Shown here piece after piece: positions 9,875 through 19,904 of a stretch of DNA of 64,000 bases. Numbering within the stretch: position 1 is the first letter of the stretch; every line of letters starts with the position of its first letter. The stretch covers positions 496,001-560,000 of the forward strand of contig NZ_SWDE01000003.1 of the NCBI RefSeq assembly GCF_013337185.1, read 5' to 3'. The notes beneath the pieces were generated by a model, which was not told where the DNA came from, did not search any database, and was given only the letters and a program-made list of their open reading frames with translations. The position numbers and the translations under genes were made by a program. Origin of the DNA: Serratia proteamaculans (GTDB lineage Bacteria > Pseudomonadota > Gammaproteobacteria > Enterobacterales > Enterobacteriaceae).

Positions 9875-10181
9875 CGATTGTCTGAATTTTCGACAGGAAA
9901 CGAAATCTGTTGCACTTTCATCATCTCCGGTTAAGGTTTTAACGTTTCAATAAAACTAATTTTCAATACAATTGCCTTTCTGCGTAGTTGTCTTATGGTG
10001 CAGCGGCGCTAATGTGGTTAGCATTGGCGCGCTGTTTTGAGGCTCCGGCATGAGGTTTCCTGACATTCAGGGATCGGCCGTGGGCACCTTTCATGGAAGG
10101 AATCGAGAGAATGTTAAAAGCTCAGCTACCATGTAAAGGGTATTTTGGATATATCGCTGATATTGCTGTCATGGGGGAAGC
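9875..10181 (+). other. intergenic region upstream of nlpD
   Basis: No gene is seen in these 307 bases. A possible sigma-70 promoter is TTGCCT (9972-9977), 16 bases, TATGGT (9994-9999). nlpD promoters also give a part of rpoS transcription in relatives. Confidence 0.4.
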
Positions 10182-11186
10182 ATGAGCACGGGAAGCCCAA
10201 TGATTACATTACGCCGGGTTGCGGTGTGTACGATGGTAAGTTTGTGGTTGGCAGGTTGTACGAACACTGAATCGACATCGGCCCCTATCAGTAGTGTGGA
10301 CGGTGGCGGAGCCGCTGCATCCAGCAATGCTGGAGCACAGGCTAACGCTGAAGGGCACATTGTTTACAACCGCAGTTACACTTCGATCCCCAAAGGGAGC
10401 TACAGCGGTAACACCTATACGGTTAAGCGCGGAGACACGCTGTTTTATATCGCCTGGATCACCGGAAACGACTACCGTGACCTGGCCCAGCGCAACAATA
10501 TTCCTGAACCATACAGCCTGAATGTGGGTCAAAACATTCAGCTTGGTAATGGTTCCGCCAACGGAAACGGCGGTATGCTGGCGGCAACAGACGCGACCAG
10601 CGGCGGTGTTCCGAAGCCGCCATCGACCTCTCAGATACAAACTGCAACGGTTGATTCTCCATCAACTAACGCGTATTCTGATAATTCGGGTAAACAGAAT
10701 GTAGGTAAGATGTTACCTACAGCAGGCGCAGTGGCGGCAACTACCGCAACAGCCCCTGTTACCGCACCGGTCGTTGCTCCACCAGTGAGCAGCACCGTCA
10801 GCAACAGCGCCCCAGTAAGTACCTGGAGATGGCCAACTGACGGTAAGATTATTGATAACTTTTCCTCATCAGAAGGTGGGAATAAAGGTGTCGATATCGC
10901 CGGGACTCGTGGGCAGCCTATCTTCGCTACCGCCGATGGTCGTGTAGTGTACGCAGGCAACGCTTTACGGGGTTACGGTAATCTAATCATCATCAAACAC
11001 AATGATGATTACCTGAGCGCCTACGCTCACAACGACACAATGCTGGTCCGGGAACAACAAGAAGTGAAGGCGGGTCAAAAAATAGCCACCATGGGTAGCA
11101 CCGGAACCAGTTCAGTACGTTTGCATTTTGAAATTCGTTACAAGGGGAAATCCGTAAACCCGCTGCGTTATCTTCCGCAGCGATAG
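10182..11186 (+). CDS. nlpD: murein hydrolase activator NlpD
   Basis: 334 residues. A lipoprotein signal ends in the lipobox LAGC (Cys26 acylated). A LysM domain binds peptidoglycan ([18 protein letters not shown] to QNIQLGN, about residues 78-122). A low-complexity Ala/Thr/Pro linker follows, then a LytM/M23 domain from about 220 to the end. In [10 protein letters not shown] the zinc-binding histidine of active M23 peptidases is missing, so it is a degenerate LytM domain, as in E. coli NlpD, which activates amidase AmiC in division. The main rpoS promoter of relatives lies inside this gene. Confidence 0.95.
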   Translation: MSTGSPMITLRRVAVCTMVSLWLAGCTNTESTSAPISSVDGGGAAASSNAGAQANAEGHIVYNRSYTSIPKGSYSGNTYTVKRGDTLFYIAWITGNDYRDLAQRNNIPEPYSLNVGQNIQLGNGSANGNGGMLAATDATSGGVPKPPSTSQIQTATVDSPSTNAYSDNSGKQNVGKMLPTAGAVAATTATAPVTAPVVAPPVSSTVSNSAPVSTWRWPTDGKIIDNFSSSEGGNKGVDIAGTRGQPIFATADGRVVYAGNALRGYGNLIIIKHNDDYLSAYAHNDTMLVREQQEVKAGQKIATMGSTGTSSVRLHFEIRYKGKSVNPLRYLPQR

Positions 11187-11239
11187 ATTGGGCAGAATAC
11201 GCTGTATTCTGCTCGCGGTATCACGGGTAGGAGCAGCAT

Positions 11240-12238
11240 ATGAGCCAAAATACGCTGAAAGTTAACGAGTTACATGACGATGCGGATTTCGACGAGAACG
11301 CAACGGAAGCGGAATCATTCGACGAAAAAGCACTGGTTGAAGAAGAGGCCAGTGAGAGTGATCTAGCGGAAGAAGAGTTGTTGTCACAAGGCGTGACCCA
11401 ACGCGTATTGGATGCGACGCAGCTCTATCTTGGCGAAATCGGCTATTCTCCGCTGCTGACCGCAGAGGAAGAAGTTTATTTTGCGCGGCGTGCACTGCGC
11501 GGTGACGTGCCGTCCCGCCGCCGAATGATTGAAAGTAACCTGCGGTTGGTGGTGAAAATCGCCCGCCGTTACAGCAATCGCGGCCTGGCGCTGCTGGATC
11601 TGATTGAAGAGGGTAACCTCGGTCTGATCCGCGCAGTGGAAAAGTTTGACCCAGAACGCGGTTTCCGTTTCTCGACTTATGCAACCTGGTGGATCCGGCA
11701 GACGATTGAACGGGCGATCATGAACCAAACCCGTACCATCCGCTTGCCTATCCACATTGTTAAAGAACTGAATGTCTATTTGCGCACCGCGCGCGAGCTT
11801 TCTCATAAACTGGATCATGAACCGAGCGCTGAAGAGATTGCCGAGCAACTCGACAAGCCGGTTGATGACGTCAGCCGTATGCTGCGCCTGAATGAACGTA
11901 TCACTTCTGTCGATACGCCATTGGGTGGGGATTCAGAGAAAGCCTTGCTGGACATTCTGGCCGACGAGAAAGACAACGGCCCGGAAGACACCACGCAAGA
12001 CGATGACATGAAACAGAGCATCGTTAAATGGTTGTTCGAACTGAACGCCAAACAGCGTGAAGTGCTGGCGCGTCGTTTTGGCCTGTTGGGCTACGAAGCG
12101 GCAACGCTTGAAGATGTGGGCCGTGAAATTGGCCTGACTCGCGAGCGGGTACGTCAGATCCAGGTTGAAGGTTTACGCCGTCTGCGTGAAATTCTGCAAA
12201 TGCAGGGCCTGAGTATTGAGGCACTGTTCCGCGAGTAA
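11240..12238 (+). CDS. rpoS: RNA polymerase sigma factor RpoS
   Basis: 332 residues. Sigma-38, the general stress and stationary-phase sigma factor. Region 1.2 starts at [11 protein letters not shown], region 2 includes [19 protein letters not shown] and [16 protein letters not shown] (-10 recognition), and region 4 ends with [28 protein letters not shown] (-35 helix-turn-helix). The acidic N-terminus (about 15-45) is richer in Glu/Asp than the core. It lies 53 bases after nlpD, as in other enterobacteria, and a strong terminator follows. Confidence 0.98.
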   Translation: MSQNTLKVNELHDDADFDENATEAESFDEKALVEEEASESDLAEEELLSQGVTQRVLDATQLYLGEIGYSPLLTAEEEVYFARRALRGDVPSRRRMIESNLRLVVKIARRYSNRGLALLDLIEEGNLGLIRAVEKFDPERGFRFSTYATWWIRQTIERAIMNQTRTIRLPIHIVKELNVYLRTARELSHKLDHEPSAEEIAEQLDKPVDDVSRMLRLNERITSVDTPLGGDSEKALLDILADEKDNGPEDTTQDDDMKQSIVKWLFELNAKQREVLARRFGLLGYEAATLEDVGREIGLTRERVRQIQVEGLRRLREILQMQGLSIEALFRE

Positions 12239-12269
12239 CCCAGGCAGTTGAATCGCATCAAAATAAAAA

Positions 12270-12297
12270 CGGTGAGCACCATGCTCACCGTTTTTTT
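12270..12297. terminator. bidirectional terminator rpoS / mutS
   Basis: CGGTGAGCA-CCA-TGCTCACCG is a perfect 9-bp stem preceded by AAAA and followed by seven T, between the convergent genes rpoS and mutS. Confidence 0.92.
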
Positions 12298-12318
12298 ATG
12301 CCTGCAATCTGCGAAGGG

Positions 12319-14874
12319 TCAGACCATATTCTTCAGGCGGTAAATCCACTCCAGCGCCTGACGAGGTGACAGTGAATCCGGATCCAGCGCCTCGAGCGCT
12401 TCAACCGCCGGTGAGGTTTCCTCATTCAGCAGCGTCATCTGGGTGGCATCAACGGTACCCGTCGCGGTATGGCTGGATATCGCTTCCAGCTCGCGCAGTT
12501 TTTGGCGCGCACGTTTGATCACCTCACGTGGCACACCGGCGAGTGCCGCTACCGCCAGGCCATAACTCTTGCTGGCCGCGCCGTCCTGCACGCTGTGCAT
12601 AAAGGCGATAGTGTCGCCATGCTCCAGCGCATCCAGATGCACGTTGACTACGCCTTCCATTTTTTCCGGCAGGGTTGTGAGCTCAAAGTAATGGGTGGCG
12701 AACAGCGTCATGGCTTTAATGCGGCTGGCCAGGTTCTCGGCGCAGGCCCAGGCCAGGGACAGACCGTCGTAGGTTGAGGTACCGCGGCCAATTTCATCCA
12801 TCAGTACCAGGCTGTTTTCGGTGGCATTGTGCAGGATATTGGCGGTTTCGGTCATCTCCACCATAAAGGTAGAGCGGCCTGAGGCCAGATCGTCCGCCGC
12901 ACCCACGCGGGTAAAGATGCGGTCTACCGGGCCGATAATCGCCTTGCTCGCCGGCACGTAGCTGCCGATGTGTGCCATCAGCACGATCAGCGCCGTTTGG
13001 CGCATATAGGTACTTTTACCACCCATGTTGGGGCCGGTAATGATCAACATCCGCCGCTGAGGCGACAGCGATAACGGGTTGGAAATAAACGGTTCACTCA
13101 ACACCTGCTCGACCACCGGGTGGCGGCCTTCAGTGATGCGCACACCGGGCTGTTCGCTGATGGTTGGGCAGGCGTAGTTCAGTGTCTCCGCACGTTCAGA
13201 CAGGTTGGCCAGCACGTCCAGTTCGGCCAATGCCGCGGCGCTTTGCTGTAGCGCACCCAGGTGCGGCAACAGCAAATCGAACAATTCTTCGTACAGACCC
13301 TTCTCGATCGCCAGTGCTTTCCCTTTGGAGGTCAGTACCTTGTCTTCATACTCTTTCAGTTCGGGAATGATGTAACGTTCGGCGTTTTTCAGCGTCTGGC
13401 GGCGCACGTAGTGGATCGGCACCAGGTGACTCTGCCCACGGCTGACCTGAATATAATAACCATGCACGCCATTGAAACCGACCTTCAGCGTATCCAGCCC
13501 CAGCTTTTCACGTTCGCGGATCTCGAGACGATCGAGGTAGTCAGTGGCACCATCGGCCAGTGCGCGCCATTCATCCAGTTCGCTATTGTAGCCGGGAGCG
13601 ATAACGCCGCCGTCACGTACCAGTACCGGCGGGGCTTCAACCACTGCGCGTTCCAGCAAATCCTGCAGTTCATCAAACTGACCGACTTGTGACAGCAACT
13701 GCTGCACATACGGGGTTTCTACCCCTTTCAGTAACGCGTGGATATCCGGCAATTGTTGGAAAGCATGACGCATACGGGCCAGATCGCGTGGACGGGCACT
13801 GCGTAATGCCAGACGGGCGAGGATGCGCTCCAGATCGCCCACCTGACGCAGCGAAGGCTGTAGATCGGTATACAGATCCTGCAGGGAACCGATCGCCTGC
13901 TGGCGGTTATTCAAGACTTTGATGTCACGGGTTGGCATATGCAGCCAGCGCTTGAGCATACGGCTACCCATCGCCGTCACGCTGTGATCGAGGATGGCCG
14001 CCAGGGTATTTTCGCTGCCGCCGGACAGGTTCTGAGTCAGCTCAAGGTTACGCCGCGTGGCGGCATCCATGATAATGCCGTCCTGCTGACGCTCCATGGT
14101 GATGCCACGGATATGCGGTAATGAGGTGCGCTGAGTATCTTTAACATATTGCAACAGACAACCGGCGGCGCGCAGTGCCTGATGGGCCTGTTCAACGCCG
14201 AAACCGGTCAGATCGCGGGTACCGAACTGCAGGTTCAGCTGTTGGCGTGCGGTCTCGGGTTCAAACTCCCACAGTGGGCGACGACGCAGGCCGTGGCGCT
14301 GTTCAATCAGCGACATTTGTTCAAAGGTTTCGGGATAAAGCAGCTCGGCAGGATTGGTGCGCTGCAACTCTGCCGCCATGGTTTCGATATCAGCGGGTTC
14401 CGCCACGCGGAAACGCCCGGAGCTGATGTCCAGCGTGGCGTAGCCAAAGCCGCGTGCGTCCTGCCAGATTGCCGCCAGCAGGTTGTCCTGACGTTCTTGC
14501 AACAGCGCTTCGTCGGTGATGGTGCCTGGTGTGACGATACGCACCACTTTGCGCTCCACCGGGCCTTTACTGGTGGCCGGATCGCCGATTTGTTCGCACA
14601 GAGCGACGGATTCACCGAGCTGCACCAGTTTGGCCAGATAGTTCTCGACCGCATGGTGAGGGACGCCGGCCATGGGAATAGGCTCGCCCGCTGAGGCACC
14701 GCGTTTGGTCAGCGAGATATCCAGCAGTTGGGAAGCGCGTTTGGCATCGTCATAGAACAGCTCGTAAAAGTCGCCCATGCGGTAGAACAGCAGGATCTCG
14801 GGGTGCTGAGCCTTGAGACGCAGATACTGCTGCATCATCGGCGTGTGTGAGTCGAGCTTATCGGTACTATTCAT
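12319..14874 (-). CDS. mutS: DNA mismatch repair protein MutS
   Basis: 851 residues, two fewer than in E. coli. MutS finds mismatches and small loops and recruits MutL. The mismatch-binding Phe-X-Glu is in RMGDFYELF near residues 36-38. The ATPase has Walker [10 protein letters not shown] (about 613-621) and the [12 protein letters not shown]alker B/switch region. The C-terminal part ends in the tetramer region. It is convergent with rpoS and directly adjacent, whereas E. coli K-12 has genes between. Confidence 0.97.
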   Translation of the reverse strand: MNSTDKLDSHTPMMQQYLRLKAQHPEILLFYRMGDFYELFYDDAKRASQLLDISLTKRGASAGEPIPMAGVPHHAVENYLAKLVQLGESVALCEQIGDPATSKGPVERKVVRIVTPGTITDEALLQERQDNLLAAIWQDARGFGYATLDISSGRFRVAEPADIETMAAELQRTNPAELLYPETFEQMSLIEQRHGLRRRPLWEFEPETARQQLNLQFGTRDLTGFGVEQAHQALRAAGCLLQYVKDTQRTSLPHIRGITMERQQDGIIMDAATRRNLELTQNLSGGSENTLAAILDHSVTAMGSRMLKRWLHMPTRDIKVLNNRQQAIGSLQDLYTDLQPSLRQVGDLERILARLALRSARPRDLARMRHAFQQLPDIHALLKGVETPYVQQLLSQVGQFDELQDLLERAVVEAPPVLVRDGGVIAPGYNSELDEWRALADGATDYLDRLEIREREKLGLDTLKVGFNGVHGYYIQVSRGQSHLVPIHYVRRQTLKNAERYIIPELKEYEDKVLTSKGKALAIEKGLYEELFDLLLPHLGALQQSAAALAELDVLANLSERAETLNYACPTISEQPGVRITEGRHPVVEQVLSEPFISNPLSLSPQRRMLIITGPNMGGKSTYMRQTALIVLMAHIGSYVPASKAIIGPVDRIFTRVGAADDLASGRSTFMVEMTETANILHNATENSLVLMDEIGRGTSTYDGLSLAWACAENLASRIKAMTLFATHYFELTTLPEKMEGVVNVHLDALEHGDTIAFMHSVQDGAASKSYGLAVAALAGVPREVIKRARQKLRELEAISSHTATGTVDATQMTLLNEETSPAVEALEALDPDSLSPRQALEWIYRLKNMV

Positions 14875-15218
14875 AAGATTACTGTTTCCAATCCATTGAA
14901 TTTAAAGTTGGTTGTGATGTTGATTGTCATCATTAAGGTTCACGCCGCGGCACAAAAAAACCACTCGATAGAGCAGTGGTTGACGGCGGTAAGGATCAAT
15001 AAGCCCTTAATACTGTCGCTATACTAGCCCAGCGGGCAATCGGCTGTCACAGGTAAAAATGGGAAGCTTTACGCAAAGTCGGTTTGTAAGGCGGGGAAGA
15101 GTGTTGCAATCAATAGAACACATTGTTTTTCACAGCTATGCGCAAATGAAAAAAGGGGAGAAATGGGGAGTTGGGCTTGGGAAGCCTATGTTCCTGCAAG
15201 CCCAGGGTGGGAGAGGTG
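14875..15218. other. intergenic region mutS / beta-propeller gene
   Basis: 344 bases with the mutS promoter side and the terminator of the oxidoreductase operon (14953-14982). Short frames in here lack ribosome sites and recognisable content; no gene is called. Confidence 0.5.
14953..14982 (-). terminator. terminator of oxidoreductase operon
   Basis: Read on the minus strand, AACCACTGCTC-TATC-GAGTGGTT is followed by a run of seven T. It lies about 240 bases beyond the stop of the beta-propeller gene, in the right orientation for that operon. Confidence 0.7.
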
Positions 15219-16214
15219 TCAGTTGGCGGTGGTTAAAGGCAACTGAAGTTGGTAAATGCGAAAGCTGTCTGGAACTTCGGCTTCGTGGCCGGGTAGCAGG
15301 CGGTGGCGAATGCGCGATTCAGTGACAAAGGCGCAGCCCTGCGGTGTGATGTCCAGATTGACCGGCGACTCCATTCCCTCACGAATGACTTCAATAGTAT
15401 GCATACCTGCAGCACCGGGATCGGTAATTCTCAGGATCCTGCCCTGGCCGCTTTTAATGCCATTTTCGAGCACGATCAGCGAGCCGTCCGGTGCTAATCC
15501 CATTCCATCCGGGTTTTCGATAGTGCGAGGCAGCAGGATTTCAGCCAGTTGCGGCGTCGCCTCCCCATAGCTCAGGGTATAGAGCTTTCCGCTGCCAAAG
15601 TTGGCAACCGCCATTATCCGGTCATTCAGCAGGACAATGCCTGCGGCGCCGATACCATTGGGGCCGGACAAGCGTTGATCACGGAAGATTATCTGAAAAT
15701 TGGCTTCATTCGGGCGTAGCCTCATGATGCTGCCCGCTTTGGTCTCCGTCAGATAAACCGTGCCGTCTTTGGCGAGAACCAGGTCATTGCCCATTCCCCC
15801 CTCTGGTAAGGTCAAACTGCGGTTAATCGTGGCGCTGGGGACATTCAGGGCAAAAACGCGATGGGGACGAGTTTTTCCTGTGGGCAGGAAATCTGGAGAG
15901 TTTCCCCATAACAGACCATGTTGTTCATCCAGCCTCAGCGTGGTTGAGGCGAAAACGGTATCGGCGCCGGCAAAGAAGGTCTCCCAATCTTCGTTCGGGC
16001 GTTTGCGCAGAATGCGACCACTGGTCACCAGGCCAACATACAGGGTGCCATCGGATGCGCGGGCAATGCCATTAGGGTAGAGCGCGCCTGGCGGTAATGT
16101 CAGGCTGGTTGATGTGCAGGTAGCGGCCGCGGAAACTGCTGCAGGTGTTGCGATGACGAGCATCAGGGCCACCAGCACAGTCTGTGCCGGGCGATATTTT
16201 ATGGCATATAACAT
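15219..16214 (-). CDS. secreted SMP-30/gluconolactonase-like beta-propeller protein
   Basis: 331 residues from the ATG at 16214, chosen because AGGAGAG lies six bases upstream and a signal peptide follows at once (hydrophobic core TVLVALMLVIATPAAVSAA). The mature part has repeated blades with patterns such as NGIARASDGTLYVG, GNDLVLAKDGTVYLTE and DGMGLAPDGSLIVLENG, typical of SMP-30/strictosidine-synthase-like six-blade propellers. A periplasmic lactonase is possible, but metal ligands cannot be assigned safely. It is the last gene of an SDR, aldo/keto reductase, propeller operon. Confidence 0.75.
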   Translation of the reverse strand: MLYAIKYRPAQTVLVALMLVIATPAAVSAAATCTSTSLTLPPGALYPNGIARASDGTLYVGLVTSGRILRKRPNEDWETFFAGADTVFASTTLRLDEQHGLLWGNSPDFLPTGKTRPHRVFALNVPSATINRSLTLPEGGMGNDLVLAKDGTVYLTETKAGSIMRLRPNEANFQIIFRDQRLSGPNGIGAAGIVLLNDRIMAVANFGSGKLYTLSYGEATPQLAEILLPRTIENPDGMGLAPDGSLIVLENGIKSGQGRILRITDPGAAGMHTIEVIREGMESPVNLDITPQGCAFVTESRIRHRLLPGHEAEVPDSFRIYQLQLPLTTAN

Positions 16215-16249
16215 TAAGCCTCTCCTGTGATTGATGATGGGGCAAAGTC

Positions 16250-17221
16250 CTACCAACGCTGGGGGCGGGTCTGTTCTTTCATCGGCGCTTCAAGTTGTGC
16301 AATTTCCTCATGGGACAGCGTGAGAGGGAGCGCCTTGAGCGCATCCTGGAGATGATGTGGCTTGGACATACCAACAATCGGCGCGGCAACCGCCGTTTTG
16401 GCCAGCACCCATGCCAGAGAGATCTGGGCCGCCGGAACCCCTCTCTCGACGGCGATGCTTTCAACGGCCGTAATGGATTGTTCGACTTCTTTTCTGCCGC
16501 CGTACCAGCGGGGAGCTTGTTCGTCGGTTTCGGCGCGCACTGTCCCGATCCCTTTTGCCCCTGCCAGTACCCCCCTGGCCAAAGGCGACCAGGGAGTCAG
16601 GCCGATCCCTTCCTCCAGGCAAAGCGGGATAAGGTCCTCTTCATCCTCACGTGTGACCAGGTTGTACTGGCTTTGCATGGAAATAAAGGCGGCCAATTTG
16701 TTGTGGCGCTGAAAATCCAGCATTTTCATAAAACGCCAGGCCTGCATCGAGGATGCGCCGAGATAGCGGATCTTGCCGGCCCGCACCAGTGCATCGAGCG
16801 TTTCGGCCGTTTCCTCCATCGGAGTGTCCTCATCGAAACGGTGCATGACGAACAGATCGAGATAATCGGTCCCCAGACGTTGCAGCGAGGCCTCCACGCT
16901 TTGAATGATATGTTTGCGTGACAGGCCGCGATTGTTGGGCTGTTCGCCCATTGGAAAATACGCCTTGGTGGCGATCACCATGTCATCGCGGTGGGCAAAA
17001 TCCTTCAGCGCACGCCCGAGAATGCGTTCACTCTCGCCTGAAGAATAGATATTGGCGGTATCGAAAAAGTTAATTCCGGCTTCCAGTGCTTCCCGAATGA
17101 AAGGGCGGGCTTGTGCCTCCGGCAATACCCAGGGACGCCAAGCGGGATCGCCATAGGTCATGCAGCCAAGACAAAGCCGAGAGACTTTCAGACCGCTATT
17201 ACCAAGACGTACATAGTTCAT
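16250..17221 (-). CDS. aldo/keto reductase
   Basis: About 323 residues starting MNYVRLGNSGLKVSRLCLG. An ATG pair at 17219-17224 follows a strong AGGAGG site, and the long open frame upstream of it runs antisense-like through the SDR gene, so it is not used. AKR signatures visible are NFFDTANIYSSGESERILG (catalytic Asp/Tyr), a lysine in IATKAYFP and a histidine in DLFVMHRFD, plus ISLAWVLAKTAVAAPIVG near the end. It should reduce or oxidise a carbonyl with NADPH in the cytoplasm. The substrate is unknown. It belongs to a LysR-flanked operon. Confidence 0.88.
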   Translation of the reverse strand: MNYVRLGNSGLKVSRLCLGCMTYGDPAWRPWVLPEAQARPFIREALEAGINFFDTANIYSSGESERILGRALKDFAHRDDMVIATKAYFPMGEQPNNRGLSRKHIIQSVEASLQRLGTDYLDLFVMHRFDEDTPMEETAETLDALVRAGKIRYLGASSMQAWRFMKMLDFQRHNKLAAFISMQSQYNLVTREDEEDLIPLCLEEGIGLTPWSPLARGVLAGAKGIGTVRAETDEQAPRWYGGRKEVEQSITAVESIAVERGVPAAQISLAWVLAKTAVAAPIVGMSKPHHLQDALKALPLTLSHEEIAQLEAPMKEQTRPQRW

Positions 17222-17258
17222 CATCTTCCCTCCTGGGGCGTTGGCGGTAGGGTTCCTA

Positions 17259-18062
17259 TCAGCGCATACCGGCGATGGTGTAGCCGCCGTCCACCAGAAT
17301 GTTTTGTCCGGTGATAAAGCGGGCGTCATCCGTCGAAAGCCAGACGGCAACATCAGCGATATCTTCAGGCTGACCCAGACGTTGGGCGGGTGTATGAGCG
17401 ATGAAAGGCGTGAAGGCGGAAGCGTCGGATATGCTGCTATGGGCCATTGGCGTGTCGATGATGCCGGGATTGATGTTGTTGATACGGATAGCCTGATTGC
17501 CATACTCAAGTGCGACCGCACGGATCAACGAATCGAGCGCGCCCTTGCTGGCGGAATAACTTGATGATCCGGCCAGTGCCCCTTTGGCTAGCCAGGATGA
17601 GGTGTTGACGATCACGCCGCCCGAGTTTTGCGCCAGGAAAGCCTCTACCTGGTACTTAATAGAGAGCCACACACCTCTGAGGTTGATGGCGATCACCGCA
17701 TCGAAATCCGCACTGGTTTGCTGATGAATTGGCACAAAGTTGCCGAGAATACCGGCGTTGTTAAAAGCGATATCAAGCCGCCCGTAGTGAGAGGACACTG
17801 CAGCGAGCAGTTGGCGGACATCTTCTTCCTGCGAAACGTCCGCTACCACGGGCAGTGCTTCTCCGCCGGCCAGCACAACCTCCTGAGCAGTGGCTTCTAT
17901 CTCTGCAGCACGGCGCCCGGCCAACACCACTTTCGCCCCCTCGCGAGCATAGGCCAGTACGGCGGCGCGCCCGATACCGGTGCCTCCACCAGTGACCAGA
18001 ACCACTTTGCCCTCCAGACGGTTACGGGAGGGAATTTGTATAGCATCAGCGTATTGAGTCAT
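17259..18062 (-). CDS. short-chain dehydrogenase/reductase
   Basis: 267 residues. Classical SDR: cofactor motif TGGGTGIGR (about 24-32), NNAG (about 101-104), catalytic Ser in NTSSWL and YSASK (Tyr/Lys, about 168-172), then NNINPGIIDTPM. Cysteine or lysine features that would name the substrate are not seen. It is the first gene of the minus-strand operon and is divergent from the LysR gene with 106 bases between, so that regulator most likely controls it. Confidence 0.9.
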   Translation of the reverse strand: MTQYADAIQIPSRNRLEGKVVLVTGGGTGIGRAAVLAYAREGAKVVLAGRRAAEIEATAQEVVLAGGEALPVVADVSQEEDVRQLLAAVSSHYGRLDIAFNNAGILGNFVPIHQQTSADFDAVIAINLRGVWLSIKYQVEAFLAQNSGGVIVNTSSWLAKGALAGSSSYSASKGALDSLIRAVALEYGNQAIRINNINPGIIDTPMAHSSISDASAFTPFIAHTPAQRLGQPEDIADVAVWLSTDDARFITGQNILVDGGYTIAGMR

Positions 18063-18168
18063 GGCATTAATACTCGGTTATTGAACACCTCACCATGCTA
18101 TGTTGTTGCCAAAAAGATAACTATCCGTTAAAAATTCACTTCACTATTAGATTATTTATATCAATCCA

Positions 18169-19083
18169 ATGAAAAAAACCGACTTGTCAGGGCTGGTGGC
18201 TTTTGTCGCTATTGCCCAGGAGCGCAGTTTCAGACGGGCCGCCGCCAGGCTTGGTGTGACGCCGCCAACGCTCAGTCATACCATGCGCGAGCTGGAGGAG
18301 CAGGTCGGTATTCGGCTGTTGAACCGGACTACCCGTAACGTAGCGCCGACCGAGGCCGGGGAACACCTGTTGGCACAGCTGGTGCCAGCGTTTACGGATA
18401 TAGATACCGCGTTGGAAAGCTTGAATACCTTTCGCGAACAGCCTCAGGGACTGGTGCGGATCAATGCGCCACGAACGGCAATCGAACTTGCGCTGGTCCC
18501 CCATCTGGGGCGACTGGCCCGCGATTACCCGGGCATTACGCTGGAAATCGTGGCGCAAGAGGGTTTTACCAACATCGTCGAACAAGGCTTTGATGCCGGC
18601 ATCAGGCTCGGCAAGGATCTGCACAACGACATGCGGGCGGTGCGCGTTACCCCTGATTTGCGACTGGCCATAGTGGCAACGCCTGAATATTTCCAACAGT
18701 TCGGAAAGCCGAATCATCCTGAAGATCTGTTGGAGCATCGCTGTATAGGATGGCGAAAGATTGCCTCTGGAGAACTCTACAAGTGGCAGTTTGAAAAAGG
18801 TGCTCAGGTGCTTACCGTCTCGGTGAACAGCCCGCTGATACTCGATGATGCAAGACTGATGCTACAGGCCGCGTTAGCTCATGCAGGCATTGCGTTCGCT
18901 ATCGAAGAAGAAGTGAATGAATATCTGGCAACCGGGCGGTTAGAGCGAGTGTTGGCCGACTGGTGCGCGCCGTTCCCTGGTTTTTATCTTTATTACCCAA
19001 ACCGCAGAAACCATCCGGTGGCACTGACCACCGTGATCAATATAATGCGTTACCCCAACCAGGCGAAGCTTCCGGAAGAGTAA
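18169..19083 (+). CDS. LysR-family transcriptional regulator
   Basis: 304 residues. The N-terminal winged helix-turn-helix (FVAIAQERSFRRAAARLGVTPPTLSHTMRELEEQVGIRLLNRTTRNVAPTEAG region, about 9-60) is followed by a substrate-binding domain similar to periplasmic binding proteins. Divergent placement next to the SDR/AKR/propeller operon fits local control of that operon, as is usual for LysR proteins. The effector is unknown. Confidence 0.92.
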   Translation: MKKTDLSGLVAFVAIAQERSFRRAAARLGVTPPTLSHTMRELEEQVGIRLLNRTTRNVAPTEAGEHLLAQLVPAFTDIDTALESLNTFREQPQGLVRINAPRTAIELALVPHLGRLARDYPGITLEIVAQEGFTNIVEQGFDAGIRLGKDLHNDMRAVRVTPDLRLAIVATPEYFQQFGKPNHPEDLLEHRCIGWRKIASGELYKWQFEKGAQVLTVSVNSPLILDDARLMLQAALAHAGIAFAIEEEVNEYLATGRLERVLADWCAPFPGFYLYYPNRRNHPVALTTVINIMRYPNQAKLPEE

Positions 19084-19575
19084 TATCGCCCTTTCTGGGC
19101 CGGGTCCGCCCCCCGGCCACACAAAATTCCACCATTGACTTCTTCTTTTCCATTCTGTGGATCGCCTTATCTTTGCAACCTGTTCTAATCAAGGGCGAAC
19201 GATTTTATGCTCATCAATCGACCGATGGGCGACCCCGTGCACAGAATTATCCATAAACACTCTGCATGTTTATAACTTACTGTTTATAATTGTTATTTGT
19301 TTATATTTGACGGTTTTATTCAGTAATTAAAGGTTATTTGCGAGACAGGTCACACTATTTTTTTATGTGAAATGTGAAGAGGGTCAATCAGGGAGGTCAA
19401 GCAGAGACGGTTATTACTGCTGGTGGCTTACCGATCCACTGCACTGCCTCCGTATACTGTCTGCAACCAGGGCAAAGTGACGGAAATTTTCATAAGGAAT
19501 GTGCGTGAGGCAATGGCTATTGCATCTGGCAAACAAATGACACGGGGCTTTTTTGATTATCTTGAGGGATTGGGT
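19084..19575 (+). other. long AT-rich leader upstream of chb-type operon
   Basis: 492 bases without a supported gene. An open frame continuous with the IIB gene starts at 19423 but lacks a ribosome site and has no family character, so the IIB start is placed at 19576. The region carries a CRP-like site (19339-19354) and must hold the operon promoter. Confidence 0.5.
19339..19354 (+). promoter_or_regulatory. putative CRP-cAMP site
   Basis: TGCGA-GACAGG-TCACA matches the TGTGA-N6-TCACA consensus at nine of ten positions and lies about 220 bases upstream of the first PTS gene. Catabolite control is expected for such an operon. Confidence 0.55.
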
Positions 19576-19893
19576 ATGGAAAAGAAAAAAATCTATCTGT
19601 TTTGTTCTGCCGGTATGTCGACTTCCCTGCTGGTTTCAAAAATGAAAGCACAGGCCGAGAAGTACGAAGTGCCGGTGATCATTGCCGCCTATCCTGAGGC
19701 GTTGGCCGCAGAAAAGGGTGCCGAGGCAGATTTGATTCTGCTCGGGCCACAGATTGCCTACACGCTAGCCGAAGTGCAAAAGCAGTTACCCAACAAGCCT
19801 GTTGAAGTGATCGACTCTGCTTTGTACGGCAAGCTCGATGGCCTTGGCGTATTGAAGGCCGCAGTCGCCACCATAAAAAAAGCTAACCAATAA
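19576..19893 (+). CDS. chbB: PTS lactose/cellobiose-type EIIB (ChbB-like)
   Basis: 105 residues from the ATG at 19576, which has GAGGGA seven bases upstream. The start [23 protein letters not shown] contains the phosphorylated cysteine in CSAGMST (about Cys10), the P-loop of IIB proteins of the chitobiose/cellobiose family. The protein carries phosphate from EIIA to the sugar passing through EIIC. It is followed after 11 bases by the EIIC gene. The symbol is by family; the natural sugar may be cellobiose, chitobiose or another beta-disaccharide. Confidence 0.85.
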   Translation: MEKKKIYLFCSAGMSTSLLVSKMKAQAEKYEVPVIIAAYPEALAAEKGAEADLILLGPQIAYTLAEVQKQLPNKPVEVIDSALYGKLDGLGVLKAAVATIKKANQ

Positions 19894-19904
19894 AGGGGTC
19901 TGCC

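Noticed and set aside
14149-14694. 181-residue open frame antisense to mutS
   Set aside because: Complete overlap with conserved mutS codons and no supporting signals.
15010-15031. TACTGTCGCTATACTAGC, LexA-like
   Set aside because: The right half-site is AGC instead of CAG at the required distance, and no SOS-type gene follows.
17225-17521. N-terminal extension of the aldo/keto reductase frame (98 residues)
   Set aside because: It lies antiparallel in frame to conserved SDR sequence, lacks AKR similarity, and a strong AGGAGG site precedes the internal ATG pair.
19423-19575. 51-residue N-terminal extension of the PTS EIIB frame
   Set aside because: No ribosome site, no family match, and the conserved EIIB start with GAGGGA lies at 19576.
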